From Atopobium deltae (GTDB lineage: Bacteria > Actinomycetota > Coriobacteriia > Coriobacteriales > Atopobiaceae): a stretch of 64,000 nt of DNA. Location of the stretch: NCBI RefSeq assembly GCF_001552785.1, contig NZ_KQ959516.1:191224-255223 (forward strand). Direction: 5' to 3'. Below the pieces are notes generated by a model, which was given only the letters and a program-made list of their open reading frames with translations, was not told the DNA's origin and searched no databases. The position numbers and the translations under genes were made by a program. Shown here one piece after another: positions 53,983 through 63,971 of the stretch; within the stretch, counting starts at the first letter, position 1; every line of letters starts with the position of its first letter.

Positions 53983-54465
53983 TTACTCGCTCGTCGACTC
54001 CAGCAAAACCACCGCCCAAGCTGCTATTCCTTCCTTTTTGCCTTCAAAACCAAGACCTTCGGTCGTCGTAGCCTTCACACCCACCTGCTCAGGCGATAGT
54101 TGCAGCGCATGCGCCATGTTACATCGCATGTCCGCAAAATGATCCTTGAGCTTAGGTGCCTGCGCCACGATCGTGCAATCACAGTCTACAAGCGCAATGC
54201 CCTTCTCGCGCATGAGCTTACCCACGCGGGCGAGAAGTTCCAGCGAATTTGCATTTTTATACCGGGGATCCGTATCGGGAAACAGGTCGCCAATGCTCTT
54301 GTTGCGCATTGCACCGAGAAGAGCGTCGATAAGGGCATGCACCACCACATCGGCGTCCGAATGCCCAAGCAATCCCTGCGGATACTCGATCGTCACGCCG
54401 CCCAAAATCAGCGGGCGCTCGTCGGCAAACTGATGCACGTCATACCCATGTCCTATGCGTAACAC
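53983..54465 (-). CDS. ispF: 2-C-methyl-D-erythritol 2,4-cyclodiphosphate synthase
   Basis: Fifth step of the MEP isoprenoid pathway. The 160-residue product has the zinc ligands Asp9 and His11 in GYDVHQF and His43 in HSDADVVVHALIDALLGA, and the C-terminal ATTTEGLGFEGKKEGIAAWAVVLL. It is a trimer with active sites at the interfaces in the family. It lies 48 bases after ispD, which makes its upstream intermediate. Confidence 0.97.
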   Translation of the reverse strand: MLRIGHGYDVHQFADERPLILGGVTIEYPQGLLGHSDADVVVHALIDALLGAMRNKSIGDLFPDTDPRYKNANSLELLARVGKLMREKGIALVDCDCTIVAQAPKLKDHFADMRCNMAHALQLSPEQVGVKATTTEGLGFEGKKEGIAAWAVVLLESTSE

Positions 54466-54513
54466 GTTATTGTATCCCCTCTTATACGTCCTCGTCAGCG
54501 ATTGTGTAGCTGC

Positions 54514-55548
54514 CTAATCCTCGTCGGCCGCAGTCGGATTGCCAGCGCTGCCACCTTCATCAGCGGCCGCTTGCGCTGCACGTGCAATGCGATCTTGCAG
54601 CACCACCTCGGCCAAAATCAAATCCTCTGGCACGGTCACCTTAAAATTGGCGTCGACACTCGGCACGACTTCAATTATGTAGCCCTGCTGCTCCATGAGC
54701 GACGCATCGTCCGTGACGATAAGTTCGTCGACGCGCGCCTGATGATTCGCTTGCAGAATGGTAGCACGCTTAAATACCTGCGGCGTTTCGGCACACCAAT
54801 AGTCTGCACGAGGTGGTGTCGTTTGTATGCGCTTGTCGTGAACCAATTTAAGGGTATCGGTTGCGGGATGCGCCAAAATGGCTCCGTCAATGGTGTCGTT
54901 GGGTGCGACGGTAAGCGCGGCGTCTGCCGAGGAGCCGCTCGCTGTGCGCTCGGCGCCCGCGACGGCACCCGCGCGCACGCGCGCAATGACGCGCTCGATA
55001 GCGTCGGCCTGAATCAGCGGGCGCGCCGCATCATGAATAGCTACGTAGCGAGCGTGCACGGGAGAACGAAGTAAGCCCGCATAGCAGGAATCCTGCCTGG
55101 TAGCACCAGCTATCGCAAACCAAACAGGTTTATGCAAATGCAGCTTCGAGACGATCTTCTCGCGAACGTCGTCCAAAACGTCTTCAGCGCACACCACCAC
55201 GATCGACGAGATTGAAGGAGCCTCATCAAACGCGAGTAACGACCAGCTCATTAAAGGAAGGCCGCACAGTGGCACAAATTGCTTGCCTCTTGGGTCACCA
55301 AAGCGAACACCCGATCCTCCCGCTGCGATAATGGCGCAGGTATCGGCTGGTGTTTGTGCTTGGTTTTGCAGCCGCAAGCGGGTTTTTGTTTGCGTGTGAG
55401 TACGCGTGCGTTCGGCATAGCTGCACGGGCGTGCGAGCACCGATTTTGCCGCAGCAAGTGATGCGGTGGTCGGCTCGGAAAGTGTTGCTGCGACATCAGT
55501 CGACGTTGTGTCCGCCATTGAATCTTTATGCGACGTGTCTGGCTTCAC
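54514..55548 (-). CDS. ispD: 2-C-methyl-D-erythritol 4-phosphate cytidylyltransferase with N-terminal extension
   Basis: Third step of the MEP pathway: CTP plus methylerythritol phosphate. The core starts at about residue 70 with AIIAAGGSGVRFGDPRGKQFVPLCG and includes IHDAARPL, the CTP-binding and active-site regions. The first ~70 residues are Thr/Ser/Ala/Gln-rich with no known domain; family members start near the core, so the extension is odd and a later start is possible, though no clear binding site was found. It is 15 bases after disA and upstream of ispF. Confidence 0.93.
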   Translation of the reverse strand: MKPDTSHKDSMADTTSTDVAATLSEPTTASLAAAKSVLARPCSYAERTRTHTQTKTRLRLQNQAQTPADTCAIIAAGGSGVRFGDPRGKQFVPLCGLPLMSWSLLAFDEAPSISSIVVVCAEDVLDDVREKIVSKLHLHKPVWFAIAGATRQDSCYAGLLRSPVHARYVAIHDAARPLIQADAIERVIARVRAGAVAGAERTASGSSADAALTVAPNDTIDGAILAHPATDTLKLVHDKRIQTTPPRADYWCAETPQVFKRATILQANHQARVDELIVTDDASLMEQQGYIIEVVPSVDANFKVTVPEDLILAEVVLQDRIARAAQAAADEGGSAGNPTAADED

Positions 55549-55563
55549 AATTGCTGCCTTTCA

Positions 55564-56628
55564 CTATTGCTGCCTTTCGTGCATCTTGAGCAGGCTGTCC
55601 GCCAAAATCATCGAGTTGCGAACACCAATCTCGTCAAGGCGCTCGGGATTTTGCTTGATGTCGTCAAGCAGATCCTGCAGTGAGCCGTACTCATCGACGA
55701 TCTTATCGGCCATACCCTCGCGCACCACCGAAATTCTCGACAGCGTACGCAGACCCAACGGGACCATGACGTTATCTTCGCGGCGGTCGGGATAGCCCAG
55801 CACGCTCGCGATGTTTTTGATGTCGAGCTCGTTTTTGGCGGACAGCTCCGAGAAGCGCTTGCGGATGCGCTGAGCTGCTTCGATGCTGGAATCGCTCGCG
55901 TAGTCGCGGATCATGAGGCTGTACTCGTTGTCCATGTCGCCGATGAGTTGCATACGCTGCATCTCGACTGTGCGGCCGTCGCAGCCGAGCTGGGCGATGT
56001 AGTCCTGCAGATGCTCGTCGGTCACCATGAGCAGCTCAAACTGGCTGTAAATGTTTGCGATATCGGCCAGCGTCACATAGTTGTCGAGCTCGAGTGAGGT
56101 CAAGCGCAAAAGGCTTCGGTCGAGCGCCTGGCGCGTCGTTTGCAACGTGGCCAACAGCTGGCTGACGCGGGCGGTCAGTTCGGCCACCGTGCGCAGCTGA
56201 TACGACTCTCCACGAAAATAAATGTGTACCACCTGGCGGCGTTCCGATACCGAGATAACCATCGCGTTGGTGAGCAAGCTCATGCGTGCGGCGGTACGAT
56301 GACGCATGCCCGTCTCGGTTGTGGGAAGCGACGGGTCAGGGTTGAGGTGAAAATTCGCGCGCATGATCTGCGTCAAGTCGCGATCTATCACAATAGCGCC
56401 ATCCATTTTGGAGAGCTCAAAAAGCCTGTTTGCCGTAAACGAGATATTAAGCGGGAAGCCATCGTTTCCGGCTTCAAGCACTTTTTTTGAATCGCCCACG
56501 CAGATAAGGGCACCCAAATTGCCAGCGATGATCATATCGAGGGCGTGTCGTAAGGCCGTACCAGGCGCGGTCAGACGAATTGCTTCGTCGATCGAGGACA
56601 CGGGGGTGGAATCGAGGGGCGCATCCAT
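55564..56628 (-). CDS. disA: DNA integrity scanning protein, diadenylate cyclase DisA
   Basis: Makes cyclic di-AMP from two ATP and slows on branched DNA. The 354-residue product has the DAC motifs DGA (76-78, after SKM) and RHR (109-111, GMRHRTAARM), a linking helical region, and a C-terminal helix-hairpin-helix domain (GLRTLSRISVVREGMADKIVDEYGSLQDLL). All key residues are present. Its start lies nine bases after the clpC stop, the common clpC-disA arrangement. Confidence 0.96.
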   Translation of the reverse strand: MDAPLDSTPVSSIDEAIRLTAPGTALRHALDMIIAGNLGALICVGDSKKVLEAGNDGFPLNISFTANRLFELSKMDGAIVIDRDLTQIMRANFHLNPDPSLPTTETGMRHRTAARMSLLTNAMVISVSERRQVVHIYFRGESYQLRTVAELTARVSQLLATLQTTRQALDRSLLRLTSLELDNYVTLADIANIYSQFELLMVTDEHLQDYIAQLGCDGRTVEMQRMQLIGDMDNEYSLMIRDYASDSSIEAAQRIRKRFSELSAKNELDIKNIASVLGYPDRREDNVMVPLGLRTLSRISVVREGMADKIVDEYGSLQDLLDDIKQNPERLDEIGVRNSMILADSLLKMHERQQ

Positions 56629-56637
56629 TGTTTCTCC

Positions 56638-59286
56638 TTACGTAAACGGTAGCTCTTCTTCGGGACCTGCGGTGGTGTCGGGACCTGCGGTGGTGTCGGG
56701 ACCTGCAGTGGTGTCGGGCTCGCCGGGGTTCTCGCCAGCACCGTCAGGCAACTCATCGGGAACCGACCACTGATTGCGAGGCTGCGGCAACTCCATGTGA
56801 GTACGCTTCGACAGCTCGGGGATCTTGCCACGCTTTCGCTTGAAGACCAGCGAATCACCGCGGACCGAGATCGAAATGATGTCGCCGACCTTCCATTTGC
56901 CAGCCAGCAGCTCCTCGGCCAGACGATCCTCGATGAGCGTTTGGATCGCTCGGCGCAGCGGACGGGCGCCGTAGACCACGTCGGTACCCTGCTTAGCGAT
57001 AAGATCGCGCGCTCCATCGGTCAACTCGAGCGACATGCCTTGCAAAATCAGGCGATCGCGCAGCTCCGAAAGCATCAGATCAACAATACCACGCAATTGC
57101 TTGGTGCCGAGCGACTTAAAGACCACAATTTCGTCCACGCGGTTGAGGAACTCGGGGCGGAAGAGCTTCTTGAGCTCGCTGGTCACTCGCGAGTTGATTT
57201 CCTTATCGGACAGGCCCTCTGAGCTCGACGAACTAAAGCCCATCGTGGTGGTCGTAGCAATCTGTCGCGCACCAATGTTACTCGTCATGATGATGACCGT
57301 GTTCGAGAAGTCCACCTTGCGGCCTTGGCCGTCGGTCAAGCGACCCTCGTCCAAAATTTGCAGCAAAATGTTAAAGACATCGGGATGGGCCTTTTCAATC
57401 TCGTCGAAAAGCACCACCGAATACGGGCGGCGGCGCACAGCCTTGGTGAGCTCGCCAGCCTCTTCGTAACCCACGTATCCTGGAGGAGCACCGACCAGCT
57501 TGGACACAGCGTGCTTCTCCATAAACTCGGACATGTCAAAGGTGATAAGAGCATCAACGCTGCCAAACAAAAACTCCGAGAGCGCTTTGGCAAGCTCGGT
57601 TTTACCCACGCCCGACGGTCCCAAGAAGATGAAGGAGCCGCCTGGACGACGCGGATCTTTGAGCGGCGAGCGGCTGCGGCGAATCGCACGCGCCACAGAC
57701 GAAATTGCCTGGTCTTGGCCGATAACGCGCTGATGTAGGGCATCTTCGGCACGCAGCAACTTTGAGGCTTCGGCCTCGGTCAAGTTGGAGACAGGCACAC
57801 CCGTCATGCTACTAATGACGTCGGCGATGTCGTTTTGCGTGATGGTGGTAATGTGCTCGTCACGCGACTTTTTCCACGCGTCGCGTAACTGCTTGACGGT
57901 GGCGGTGAGCTCTTTTTCGGTATCGCGATACTGGGCGGCTTCTTCAAACTCTTGAGCCGCAGCGGCTGCAGCCTTTTTCTTTTTGATGTCACGCAGCTTT
58001 TTGGAAGCAGCAACGAACTCGGCGGGCTTCTCGACCTTTTGAATGCGCGTGCGTGCGCCAGCCTCGTCGATCACGTCGATGGCCTTATCGGGCAAGAAGC
58101 GATCCTGAATGTAGCGGTCCGAAAGCTTGACCGCCGCCTCGATGGCATCGGGTGTGTAGTGCACATGGTGGTGCTTCTCGTAGCGATCCTGCAGACCCTG
58201 AATGATCTGGATGGAATCCTCGAGCGTGGGCTCTGTGATCATCACTGGCTGAAACCGGCGCTCGAGCGCGGAGTCCTTCTCGATATGTTTGCGATACTCA
58301 TCGGCGGTTGTCGCGCCAATGACCTGGATTTCTCCACGCGAAAGTGCGGGCTTTAAAATCGAGGCGGCGTCGATGGAGCCCTCGGCCGAGCCGGCGCCGA
58401 TCAGGGTGTGCATCTCGTCGATAAACAGAATGTCTCGCTTGGAGGCGATGACCTCGGCCACCACTTTTTTGAGGCGGTCCTCAAACTCGCCGCGGTACTT
58501 TGCACCCGCGACCAGCGCCGCTACATCGAGCGTCCAGATTTGTTTGTCGTGCAAAATATCGGGCACTTGGTCGTTGGCAATGAGCTGCGCGAGTCCCTCG
58601 GCAATGGCGGTTTTGCCCACGCCAGGATCGCCCAAAATAAGGGGATTATTCTTTTGGCGGCGTGCGAGCACCTGCATGACGCGGTCGATCTCGCGGTCGC
58701 GACCAATGACGGGATCAAGCTGACCCTGCTGTGCAAGCTTTGTGAGATTGCGACCAAATTCTGCAAGGGTGGAACCTTCGGACTCGGGACGGCTCAAAAA
58801 TTCCTCGGGGCTCATGCGCACCTGTGCGGCGGCGCGAGCTGCCTCGGGGGACTTATCGATAAGTTCGCTGATAGCAGCACGGATGGCGTCCGACGTCACG
58901 CCCATACGCGTAAGCACCGTCATGGCGCTGCCGTTGCCCTCGCGCACGATGCCAAGCAGCAGATGCTCCGTCGAAATGTAGGTCTTACCCTGCAGCATCG
59001 TCTCGCGGTAAGCGTTTTCGAGCACGCGCTTGGTACGCGGTGTAAAGGGAATGTGCCCGCCGGGAACCTCGGAATCTTCCGTCTTCGTGAGCTCGCGGAT
59101 AAGCTCGAGGGTCTCGTCATAATCCACTTCGAGCTTCGTTAAGGCCTGGCCCGCGATGCCATCGTGCTCTTTGATAAGGCCAAGCAGCAGATGCTCGGTG
59201 CCCACATACATCTGACCAAGCTTGCGCGCCTCATCTTTGGCATAGCTCATGACCTTTTTAGCTCTATCAGTAAATTTTTCGAACAT
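56638..59286 (-). CDS. clpC: ATP-dependent Clp protease ATP-binding subunit ClpC, with repeat tail
   Basis: AAA+ unfoldase that feeds substrates to ClpP. The 882 residues comprise two Clp N-repeats (about 1-145), D1 with Walker [10 protein letters not shown] at 219-227, a UVR-type middle helix ([25 protein letters not shown]) and D2 with GPSGVGKTE at about 560. The last ~70 residues after the AAA+ core are not usual for the family: they contain three copies of the hexapeptide PDTTAG before EEELPFT, encoded by an 18-bp repeat. No mcsA/mcsB/ctsR genes are beside it, which is normal for actinobacteria. Confidence 0.96.
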   Translation of the reverse strand: MFEKFTDRAKKVMSYAKDEARKLGQMYVGTEHLLLGLIKEHDGIAGQALTKLEVDYDETLELIRELTKTEDSEVPGGHIPFTPRTKRVLENAYRETMLQGKTYISTEHLLLGIVREGNGSAMTVLTRMGVTSDAIRAAISELIDKSPEAARAAAQVRMSPEEFLSRPESEGSTLAEFGRNLTKLAQQGQLDPVIGRDREIDRVMQVLARRQKNNPLILGDPGVGKTAIAEGLAQLIANDQVPDILHDKQIWTLDVAALVAGAKYRGEFEDRLKKVVAEVIASKRDILFIDEMHTLIGAGSAEGSIDAASILKPALSRGEIQVIGATTADEYRKHIEKDSALERRFQPVMITEPTLEDSIQIIQGLQDRYEKHHHVHYTPDAIEAAVKLSDRYIQDRFLPDKAIDVIDEAGARTRIQKVEKPAEFVAASKKLRDIKKKKAAAAAAQEFEEAAQYRDTEKELTATVKQLRDAWKKSRDEHITTITQNDIADVISSMTGVPVSNLTEAEASKLLRAEDALHQRVIGQDQAISSVARAIRRSRSPLKDPRRPGGSFIFLGPSGVGKTELAKALSEFLFGSVDALITFDMSEFMEKHAVSKLVGAPPGYVGYEEAGELTKAVRRRPYSVVLFDEIEKAHPDVFNILLQILDEGRLTDGQGRKVDFSNTVIIMTSNIGARQIATTTTMGFSSSSSEGLSDKEINSRVTSELKKLFRPEFLNRVDEIVVFKSLGTKQLRGIVDLMLSELRDRLILQGMSLELTDGARDLIAKQGTDVVYGARPLRRAIQTLIEDRLAEELLAGKWKVGDIISISVRGDSLVFKRKRGKIPELSKRTHMELPQPRNQWSVPDELPDGAGENPGEPDTTAGPDTTAGPDTTAGPEEELPFT
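56663..56716. repeat. three 18-bp tandem repeats at the clpC 3' end
   Basis: GGACCTGCGGTGGTGTCG occurs three times in tandem, the third with one change (GCAGTG). On the minus strand it encodes PDTTAG repeated three times near the ClpC C-terminus. In-frame length means copy changes would not break the frame. Confidence 0.9.
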
Positions 59287-59515
59287 AGAAAAGATGGTCC
59301 CTTCTCTATTAGCGTTGCTGCTGGGCCACCAAAAGGCGGCGGTCGCATTGGAGCAGCGTCAGCCGATAAGATCTGTCGAAAAGACAGCCGAGTCGTTGGA
59401 TGAGTCTTTTGCTTGATGTATACCCACGATGAGCGCGCACATACTTTGTACAATTTTGCAACGTGCATCGCGTGCGCGGCGGCACGCGATGCACAACCCG
59501 CAGTGTGGCAAGCGT

Positions 59516-61567
59516 TTAGTACAGCTTTGCACCTGCCGGAATGTTCTTATCGACCATCAGCAAATTCAAGCGCTCCTCACCCGCTTCTTCGTGCACGGCA
59601 CTCAACAGCATGCCGCACGAAGCGATGCCCATCATCTTGCGCGGCGGCAAGTTGGTGATGGCGATCAGGGTTTTGCCTACCAAGTCTTCTGGCTCATAAT
59701 ACGCGTGAATGCCGCTCAAAATGATGCGATCTTCACCCGTGCCGTCGTCCAGCACAAACTGCAAGAGCTTCTTCGATTTGGGAACAGCCGAACACTCCTT
59801 CACCTTGACCGCGCGGAAGTCAGATTTGCTAAAGGTTTCGAAATCGACCTCATCTTCGAACAAGGGTTCAATGGTGAGTTTTGTGGGATCAAAGGGTACC
59901 GATAAGGGCTTTGTGGCGCTTGCGGGGACCGCATCGGCAACCTCGGCGGCGACTGGTGCGGTATCGTTGGTCTTCTCGGCAGCTGCATCTGTGGCGCCCG
60001 CGGACGCACCCGCATGCTCGGGGCGCATGTGCGGGAACAAAAGTACGTCGCGAATGGACGGCTCATCGCAAAACAGCATGACCAAGCGGTCGATGCCGTA
60101 GCCAACACCACCGCAAGGAGGCATGCCGTACTCAAGTGCGCGCACGTAATCGGCGTCATACTCCATGGCCTCCGCATCGCCAGCGGCCTTGGCAGCCACC
60201 TGCGCCTGGAAGCGCTGCTCCTGATCGACAGGGTCGTTGAGCTCGGTAAAGGCGTTGGCATACTCGTGGCCAGCCACAACCAACTCAAAGCGCTCGGTCA
60301 AGCGCAGGTCGTCGGGCTTGCGCTTGGCCAGCGGCGAAACCTCAACAGGATAATCACAAACAAACGTGGGGTTAACGAGGGTCTTCTCGACAAGCTCGTC
60401 GTACAATGTAAAGATCAAGCGGCCGACGCCCCAGCTCACATCATAGGGCAGCTCGTGCGCATCACAGAGTTCGCGCAGACTTTCAACCGGCGACTCCATC
60501 GAAACCTCGCGGCCCACAACCTCGCTCACGAGCTCGCTCATGGGGGCCGCGCGGAACGGCGCCGCAATGTTGATCTGTTGCCCCTGGTAGTTGAGGGTAT
60601 CGCCCAGACCGAGTTCGTCGGCGATGGCGCCAAACAGCCCCTCGGTCAGGCGCATCATGCCGTTGATGTCGGAGTAGGCGCAGTAGGCCTCCATCGAGGT
60701 GAACTCGGGGTTGTGCGTCTGATCCATGCCCTCGTTGCGGAACTGGCGACCGATCTCGAAGACGCGCTCCATGCCTCCCACGATGCAGCGCTTCAGGTGC
60801 AGCTCCGTCGCGATGCGCAGATAGCAGTCCTGATTCAGCGCGTTAAAATGCGTCGTAAACGGACGTGCGTTGGCGCCGCCGAGGGTCTCTTGCAGAATAG
60901 GGGTCTCGACCTCGATGTACCCTTGGGCCTGCTCCATGTAGCGGCGAATAGCCGAAATAATGCGACTGCGATTTCGGAAGGTTTTCATCACGTCAGGATT
61001 GACGATAAGATCGGCGTAGCGCTGACGATAGCGCGTTTCCTTATCTGTTAAGCCGCTCCATTTGTTAGGCAGCGGACGACAGGACTTCGCGAGCATCGTC
61101 GTGGAGGTTGCCGCAAGAGAAAGCTCGCCGCGGCGGGTACGCACCACAGGACCAGTCGCGCCAATAATGTCGCCCACATCGTACTGTTTGAGCAACTCCC
61201 AGGCCTCGTCACCCAGCACGTCGCGGCGACAGAACAGCTGCAGCGAGCCCGTTACATCTTCCAGTACGATAAAGGCAAGCTTCCCCTGGCGGCGAAATGC
61301 GCGAATGCGTCCCGCAAGTGAGTAAATGTCCTCGGTGGACTCGCCTGCCTTAAGCTGGGCATAGCGGTCGATAAGATCACCCGCATGCGCGGAGATATCT
61401 GCACGCGCAGGATATGGATCGACGCCAGCATCGATGAAGGCTTGACGGCGCGCACGACGAACAGCACGTTCGTCGTTGATGTTGACCTGGGGCTGAGACT
61501 GAGCGCTCGCCTGGAGCTGAGCTGCAGTTTCGTTATGCTGCTGTGATTCGGTCTGCGATGCTGCCAT
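59516..61567 (-). CDS. lysS: lysyl-tRNA synthetase fused to a C-terminal Trbp111-type tRNA-binding domain
   Basis: Class II synthetase charging tRNA-Lys. Residues ~40-530 form a normal enzyme: OB anticodon-binding domain (IYSLAGRIRAFRRQGKLAFIVLED), motif 2 FRNEGMDQTHNPEF and motif 3 GGVGYGIDRLVMLF. After an Ala/Thr/Glu-rich linker (about 530-575) comes a second OB domain, residues ~575-683 (DFRAVKVKECSAVPKSKKLLQFVLDD, LPPRKMMGIASCGMLL, AGAKLY), of the EMAP/Trbp111 type usually seen at the end of MetRS or as a free protein. The single frame is continuous, so the fusion is real unless the assembly is wrong. The first ~55 residues are Ala/Gln-rich. Confidence 0.93.
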   Translation of the reverse strand: MAASQTESQQHNETAAQLQASAQSQPQVNINDERAVRRARRQAFIDAGVDPYPARADISAHAGDLIDRYAQLKAGESTEDIYSLAGRIRAFRRQGKLAFIVLEDVTGSLQLFCRRDVLGDEAWELLKQYDVGDIIGATGPVVRTRRGELSLAATSTTMLAKSCRPLPNKWSGLTDKETRYRQRYADLIVNPDVMKTFRNRSRIISAIRRYMEQAQGYIEVETPILQETLGGANARPFTTHFNALNQDCYLRIATELHLKRCIVGGMERVFEIGRQFRNEGMDQTHNPEFTSMEAYCAYSDINGMMRLTEGLFGAIADELGLGDTLNYQGQQINIAAPFRAAPMSELVSEVVGREVSMESPVESLRELCDAHELPYDVSWGVGRLIFTLYDELVEKTLVNPTFVCDYPVEVSPLAKRKPDDLRLTERFELVVAGHEYANAFTELNDPVDQEQRFQAQVAAKAAGDAEAMEYDADYVRALEYGMPPCGGVGYGIDRLVMLFCDEPSIRDVLLFPHMRPEHAGASAGATDAAAEKTNDTAPVAAEVADAVPASATKPLSVPFDPTKLTIEPLFEDEVDFETFSKSDFRAVKVKECSAVPKSKKLLQFVLDDGTGEDRIILSGIHAYYEPEDLVGKTLIAITNLPPRKMMGIASCGMLLSAVHEEAGEERLNLLMVDKNIPAGAKLY

Positions 61568-61743
61568 GACGTTCCCTTCTTAGACAACAAGACGCGCTCA
61601 AGGACGGCGGCTCAACCTGCTGCGCTGCGCATATCCCAAAACACGTCTTGTCGCGTTTATAATTCCTACAAATAGTACGTGTTACCACGTGCAAAAGCCG
61701 ATGTCACGCCTCAATGCGGCGCCCGACGGCGGCACGTCCGACG

Positions 61744-62217
61744 CTACCTCGAGATCTTCTCGACCTTCAAGGTACGGGTCTTGCCCGACGGCGTAGCGTA
61801 CTCAACCGAATCGCCAATCTTTGCGCCGATCAGCGCGGCACCCACGGGCGACTCGTTCGAAATGCGATTAGAAAGCGAATCGGTCTCGGTGGTTCCCACA
61901 ATGGTAAAGGACAGCTTCTTGCCCTTCTCGTTAGAAACTTCCACCGTACTACCAATGGAGACAATGCGCCTGCGACCAGTGCTTACCTCGGCAAGTTTGG
62001 CCGTCGACAAGATCTTGCGGATCTCGGCAATGCGTGCGGCGTTTTGAGCTTCCTCTTCCTTCGCGGCGTCGTACTCGGCGTTTTCGGAAAGGTCGCCCTG
62101 CTCGCGGGCCTCTTTAATGCTTTCGATAATTTCGAGGTGCTTGTCCCCTTCGCGCCACTCGAGCTCATCAACGAGCTTCTGGCGGCCTTCGGGAGTAAGG
62201 ATAATTTCGTTTTCCAT
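61744..62217 (-). CDS. greA: transcription elongation factor GreA
   Basis: Rescues backtracked RNA polymerase by stimulating transcript cleavage. The 157 residues comprise a coiled-coil N-terminus with the acidic tip region GDLSENAEYDAAKEEEAQ and the C-terminal FKBP-like domain (ISNESPVGAALIGAKIGDSVEYATPSGKTRTLKV). All functional acids are visible. It stands upstream of lysS with a 176-base gap, a common pairing. The 250 bases between it and tatA hold an inverted repeat and the tatA terminator but no gene. Confidence 0.96.
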   Translation of the reverse strand: MENEIILTPEGRQKLVDELEWREGDKHLEIIESIKEAREQGDLSENAEYDAAKEEEAQNAARIAEIRKILSTAKLAEVSTGRRRIVSIGSTVEVSNEKGKKLSFTIVGTTETDSLSNRISNESPVGAALIGAKIGDSVEYATPSGKTRTLKVEKISR

Positions 62218-62306
62218 GCTCTACTCTCTAATCGAAACTTTTATGACACAAGCCGTAGTGCGCAGGCACAAGCCTTAGCGCATACGGCGTTTATATAATA
62301 TTCATT

Positions 62307-62331
62307 GTCGCTTATACGTGCATAAAGCGAC
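62307..62331. repeat. 7-bp inverted repeat upstream of greA
   Basis: GTCGCTT and AAGCGAC flank an 11-base partly symmetrical centre. It lies ~90 bases ahead of greA near a TATA-rich stretch and may be an operator. No function is known. Confidence 0.5.
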
Positions 62332-62429
62332 GACACATATCAGCGTATCTGCACAAATCAAACATGCACTAAGCTGCAGAACTGATGCACACTGTCACTC
62401 GCATAAGCGACACAGGCCTTAACGCACAA

Positions 62430-62456
62430 GACGCCTGACTCTTACGAGCAGGCGTC
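62430..62456 (-). terminator. hairpin after tatA
   Basis: GACGCCTG and CAGGCGTC form an 8-bp stem with an 11-base loop, 11 bases past the tatA stop. The following T-run is weak, so termination may be partial. Confidence 0.55.
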
Positions 62457-62467
62457 CTCAAGCCGCA

Positions 62468-62686
62468 TTACTTATCGTCAGACTTGGTGTCTACAACCTC
62501 GGCATCCTCAATGTGCTTCTTTGAGCTGGTAGACGGGGTATCATCAACCTCATCCATGCCCTCGCGAATGCTTTTAACGGTTGTTCCGAGCGTTTTACCA
62601 AGCTTTGGGAGATTCTTAGGTCCAAAAATAAGAAGGACAACTCCAGCAATAATGATGAGCTCCATCGGACCCATGCCTAAAAACAT
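62468..62686 (-). CDS. tatA: twin-arginine translocase subunit TatA
   Basis: Forms the variable pore of the Tat exporter. The product is 72 residues from the ATG at 62686 (GGAGGT upstream): MFLGMGPMELIIIAGVVLLIFGPKNLPKLGKTLGTTVKSI. It has one membrane helix, the conserved FGPKNLPKLGK hinge and amphipathic helix, then an acidic tail ending in KSDDK. No tatC lies nearby, so the rest of the system is elsewhere. It is transcribed away from the plus-strand gene to its right. Confidence 0.9.
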   Translation of the reverse strand: MFLGMGPMELIIIAGVVLLIFGPKNLPKLGKTLGTTVKSIREGMDEVDDTPSTSSKKHIEDAEVVDTKSDDK

Positions 62687-62755
62687 AATTACCTCCATAA
62701 TTGGTAAAATCAAGCACGTACTTGGTTGTGTTCACGTCCTTTATCGTATCCTTTA

Positions 62756-62777
62756 GTATATAAAAGGTATATAAAAG
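62756..62777. repeat. tandem 11-mer in the tatA/62928 intergenic region
   Basis: GTATATAAAAG is repeated exactly, head to tail. A second tandem pair, GTCTCGACAATG/GTCTCGACAAGG, lies at 62866-62889. Both are in the divergent regulatory region of 241 bases and may be binding sites. A possible plus-strand promoter is TTCACG then TAGTAT 17 bases later at about 62731-62759. Confidence 0.6.
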
Positions 62778-62927
62778 AGTACATACACGAGACGTTCACT
62801 ACAAAAACTATATCCAAATGCGTGGTTATCCTACCATGTACGGGATTTATTTTTCAAATGGAAATGTCTCGACAATGGTCTCGACAAGGTAGACTCATCG
62901 CGACGGCACGATCGAAAGCGAAACCAT

Positions 62928-63971
62928 ATGGCTTTTACTACGGCTTTTAACACCTTATCCAGTATCGCGGCGGGCGGCAGCGTCGCAGCAATCGGCGCGT
63001 CCAGCAATGCACAATGCCGTTTCTCTAACATCGTGCTCGACAGTTTGTTTAACCCCACGACACCAGCGTTTTGGGTCGTCAATCTTGTTGGTCTGATGGT
63101 ACTCGGTTTGCTCTTTCGCTGGGCTTTTCCTCGCCTGCTTGCACTTCGCGGCATTACTTATGTGCCCAAAACCATGTTTGGCAAGGCGCTCATTTTTGAC
63201 TCCCAAGATGCCGACGGAACGCCCATTCGCCTGCTCAACGTCAACAATGCGTTTCAATCGGTGAGCTATATCGATAAGGACCTGCGCTTTGAGCTCGCCT
63301 GTATGTATCACCGAAACTTTGCGCTACTCGTCAAAAAATACATGCGTGTCATGCGTGGGGTTCAGGCAGATGCCACCGCCGAGGGCAACACCGCCGACCC
63401 CAACGCCAAAATCGCACCCACCCGCTGCGTCGTCATCGGCGGAGGCGGCTATTCATTCCCCAAATACCTCGTGGCGCACCACAAAAACATCCAGGTATTT
63501 GCTATCGAGATCGATCCCGCAATCACCGAACTCGCCAAAAAACATTTCTTCTTGGACGATCTTATCGACAGATACGATACCGAGCGTAACGGCCGCCTGC
63601 AGCTGTGCTGCGTCGACGGCTGGCAATGGCTGCGTGATTCTGGCGAGAAGTTCGATCTTATCGTCAACGATGCCTTCGCAGGAAAAAGACCGCTTGGCCC
63701 GCTGGGCACGCTGGAGGGTGCGAAGCTCATTCACGAGCACCTGTGCGAGCATGGCCTGTATATTGCAAACATTATTTCGGTGCTTGAGGGCAGGCGCTCC
63801 GAGCACCTGTACGAGGCGCTCGCGACATTTGAGCAGGTATTCGCCCATGTGTATATGATCGCCGAGTACCCCGAGGATCCAAAACGTGGCGGTTGCAATG
63901 TGATGGTTGCAAGCGACGCGGACCTGAGCAGTCAGTTTGGCATACAGGATTTACTTTCTGCGAGCTTGTAG
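62928..63971 (+). CDS. spermidine synthase-like methyltransferase fold protein
   Basis: The only plus-strand gene, 347 residues. An N-terminal ~90 residues carry a hydrophobic helix (about 47-65, FWVVNLVGLMVLGLLFRW), so it is probably membrane-attached. Next is a spermidine-synthase-like Rossmann domain: TRCVVIGGGGYSFPKYL as the nucleotide-binding loop, VFAIEIDPAITELAKKHF, then LCCVDGWQWLRDS and LIVNDAFAG. The N-terminal substrate-binding part of true SpeE enzymes is altered, so polyamine synthesis is not certain. The ATG has only a weak binding site. It is divergent from tatA. Confidence 0.75.
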   Translation: MAFTTAFNTLSSIAAGGSVAAIGASSNAQCRFSNIVLDSLFNPTTPAFWVVNLVGLMVLGLLFRWAFPRLLALRGITYVPKTMFGKALIFDSQDADGTPIRLLNVNNAFQSVSYIDKDLRFELACMYHRNFALLVKKYMRVMRGVQADATAEGNTADPNAKIAPTRCVVIGGGGYSFPKYLVAHHKNIQVFAIEIDPAITELAKKHFFLDDLIDRYDTERNGRLQLCCVDGWQWLRDSGEKFDLIVNDAFAGKRPLGPLGTLEGAKLIHEHLCEHGLYIANIISVLEGRRSEHLYEALATFEQVFAHVYMIAEYPEDPKRGGCNVMVASDADLSSQFGIQDLLSASL

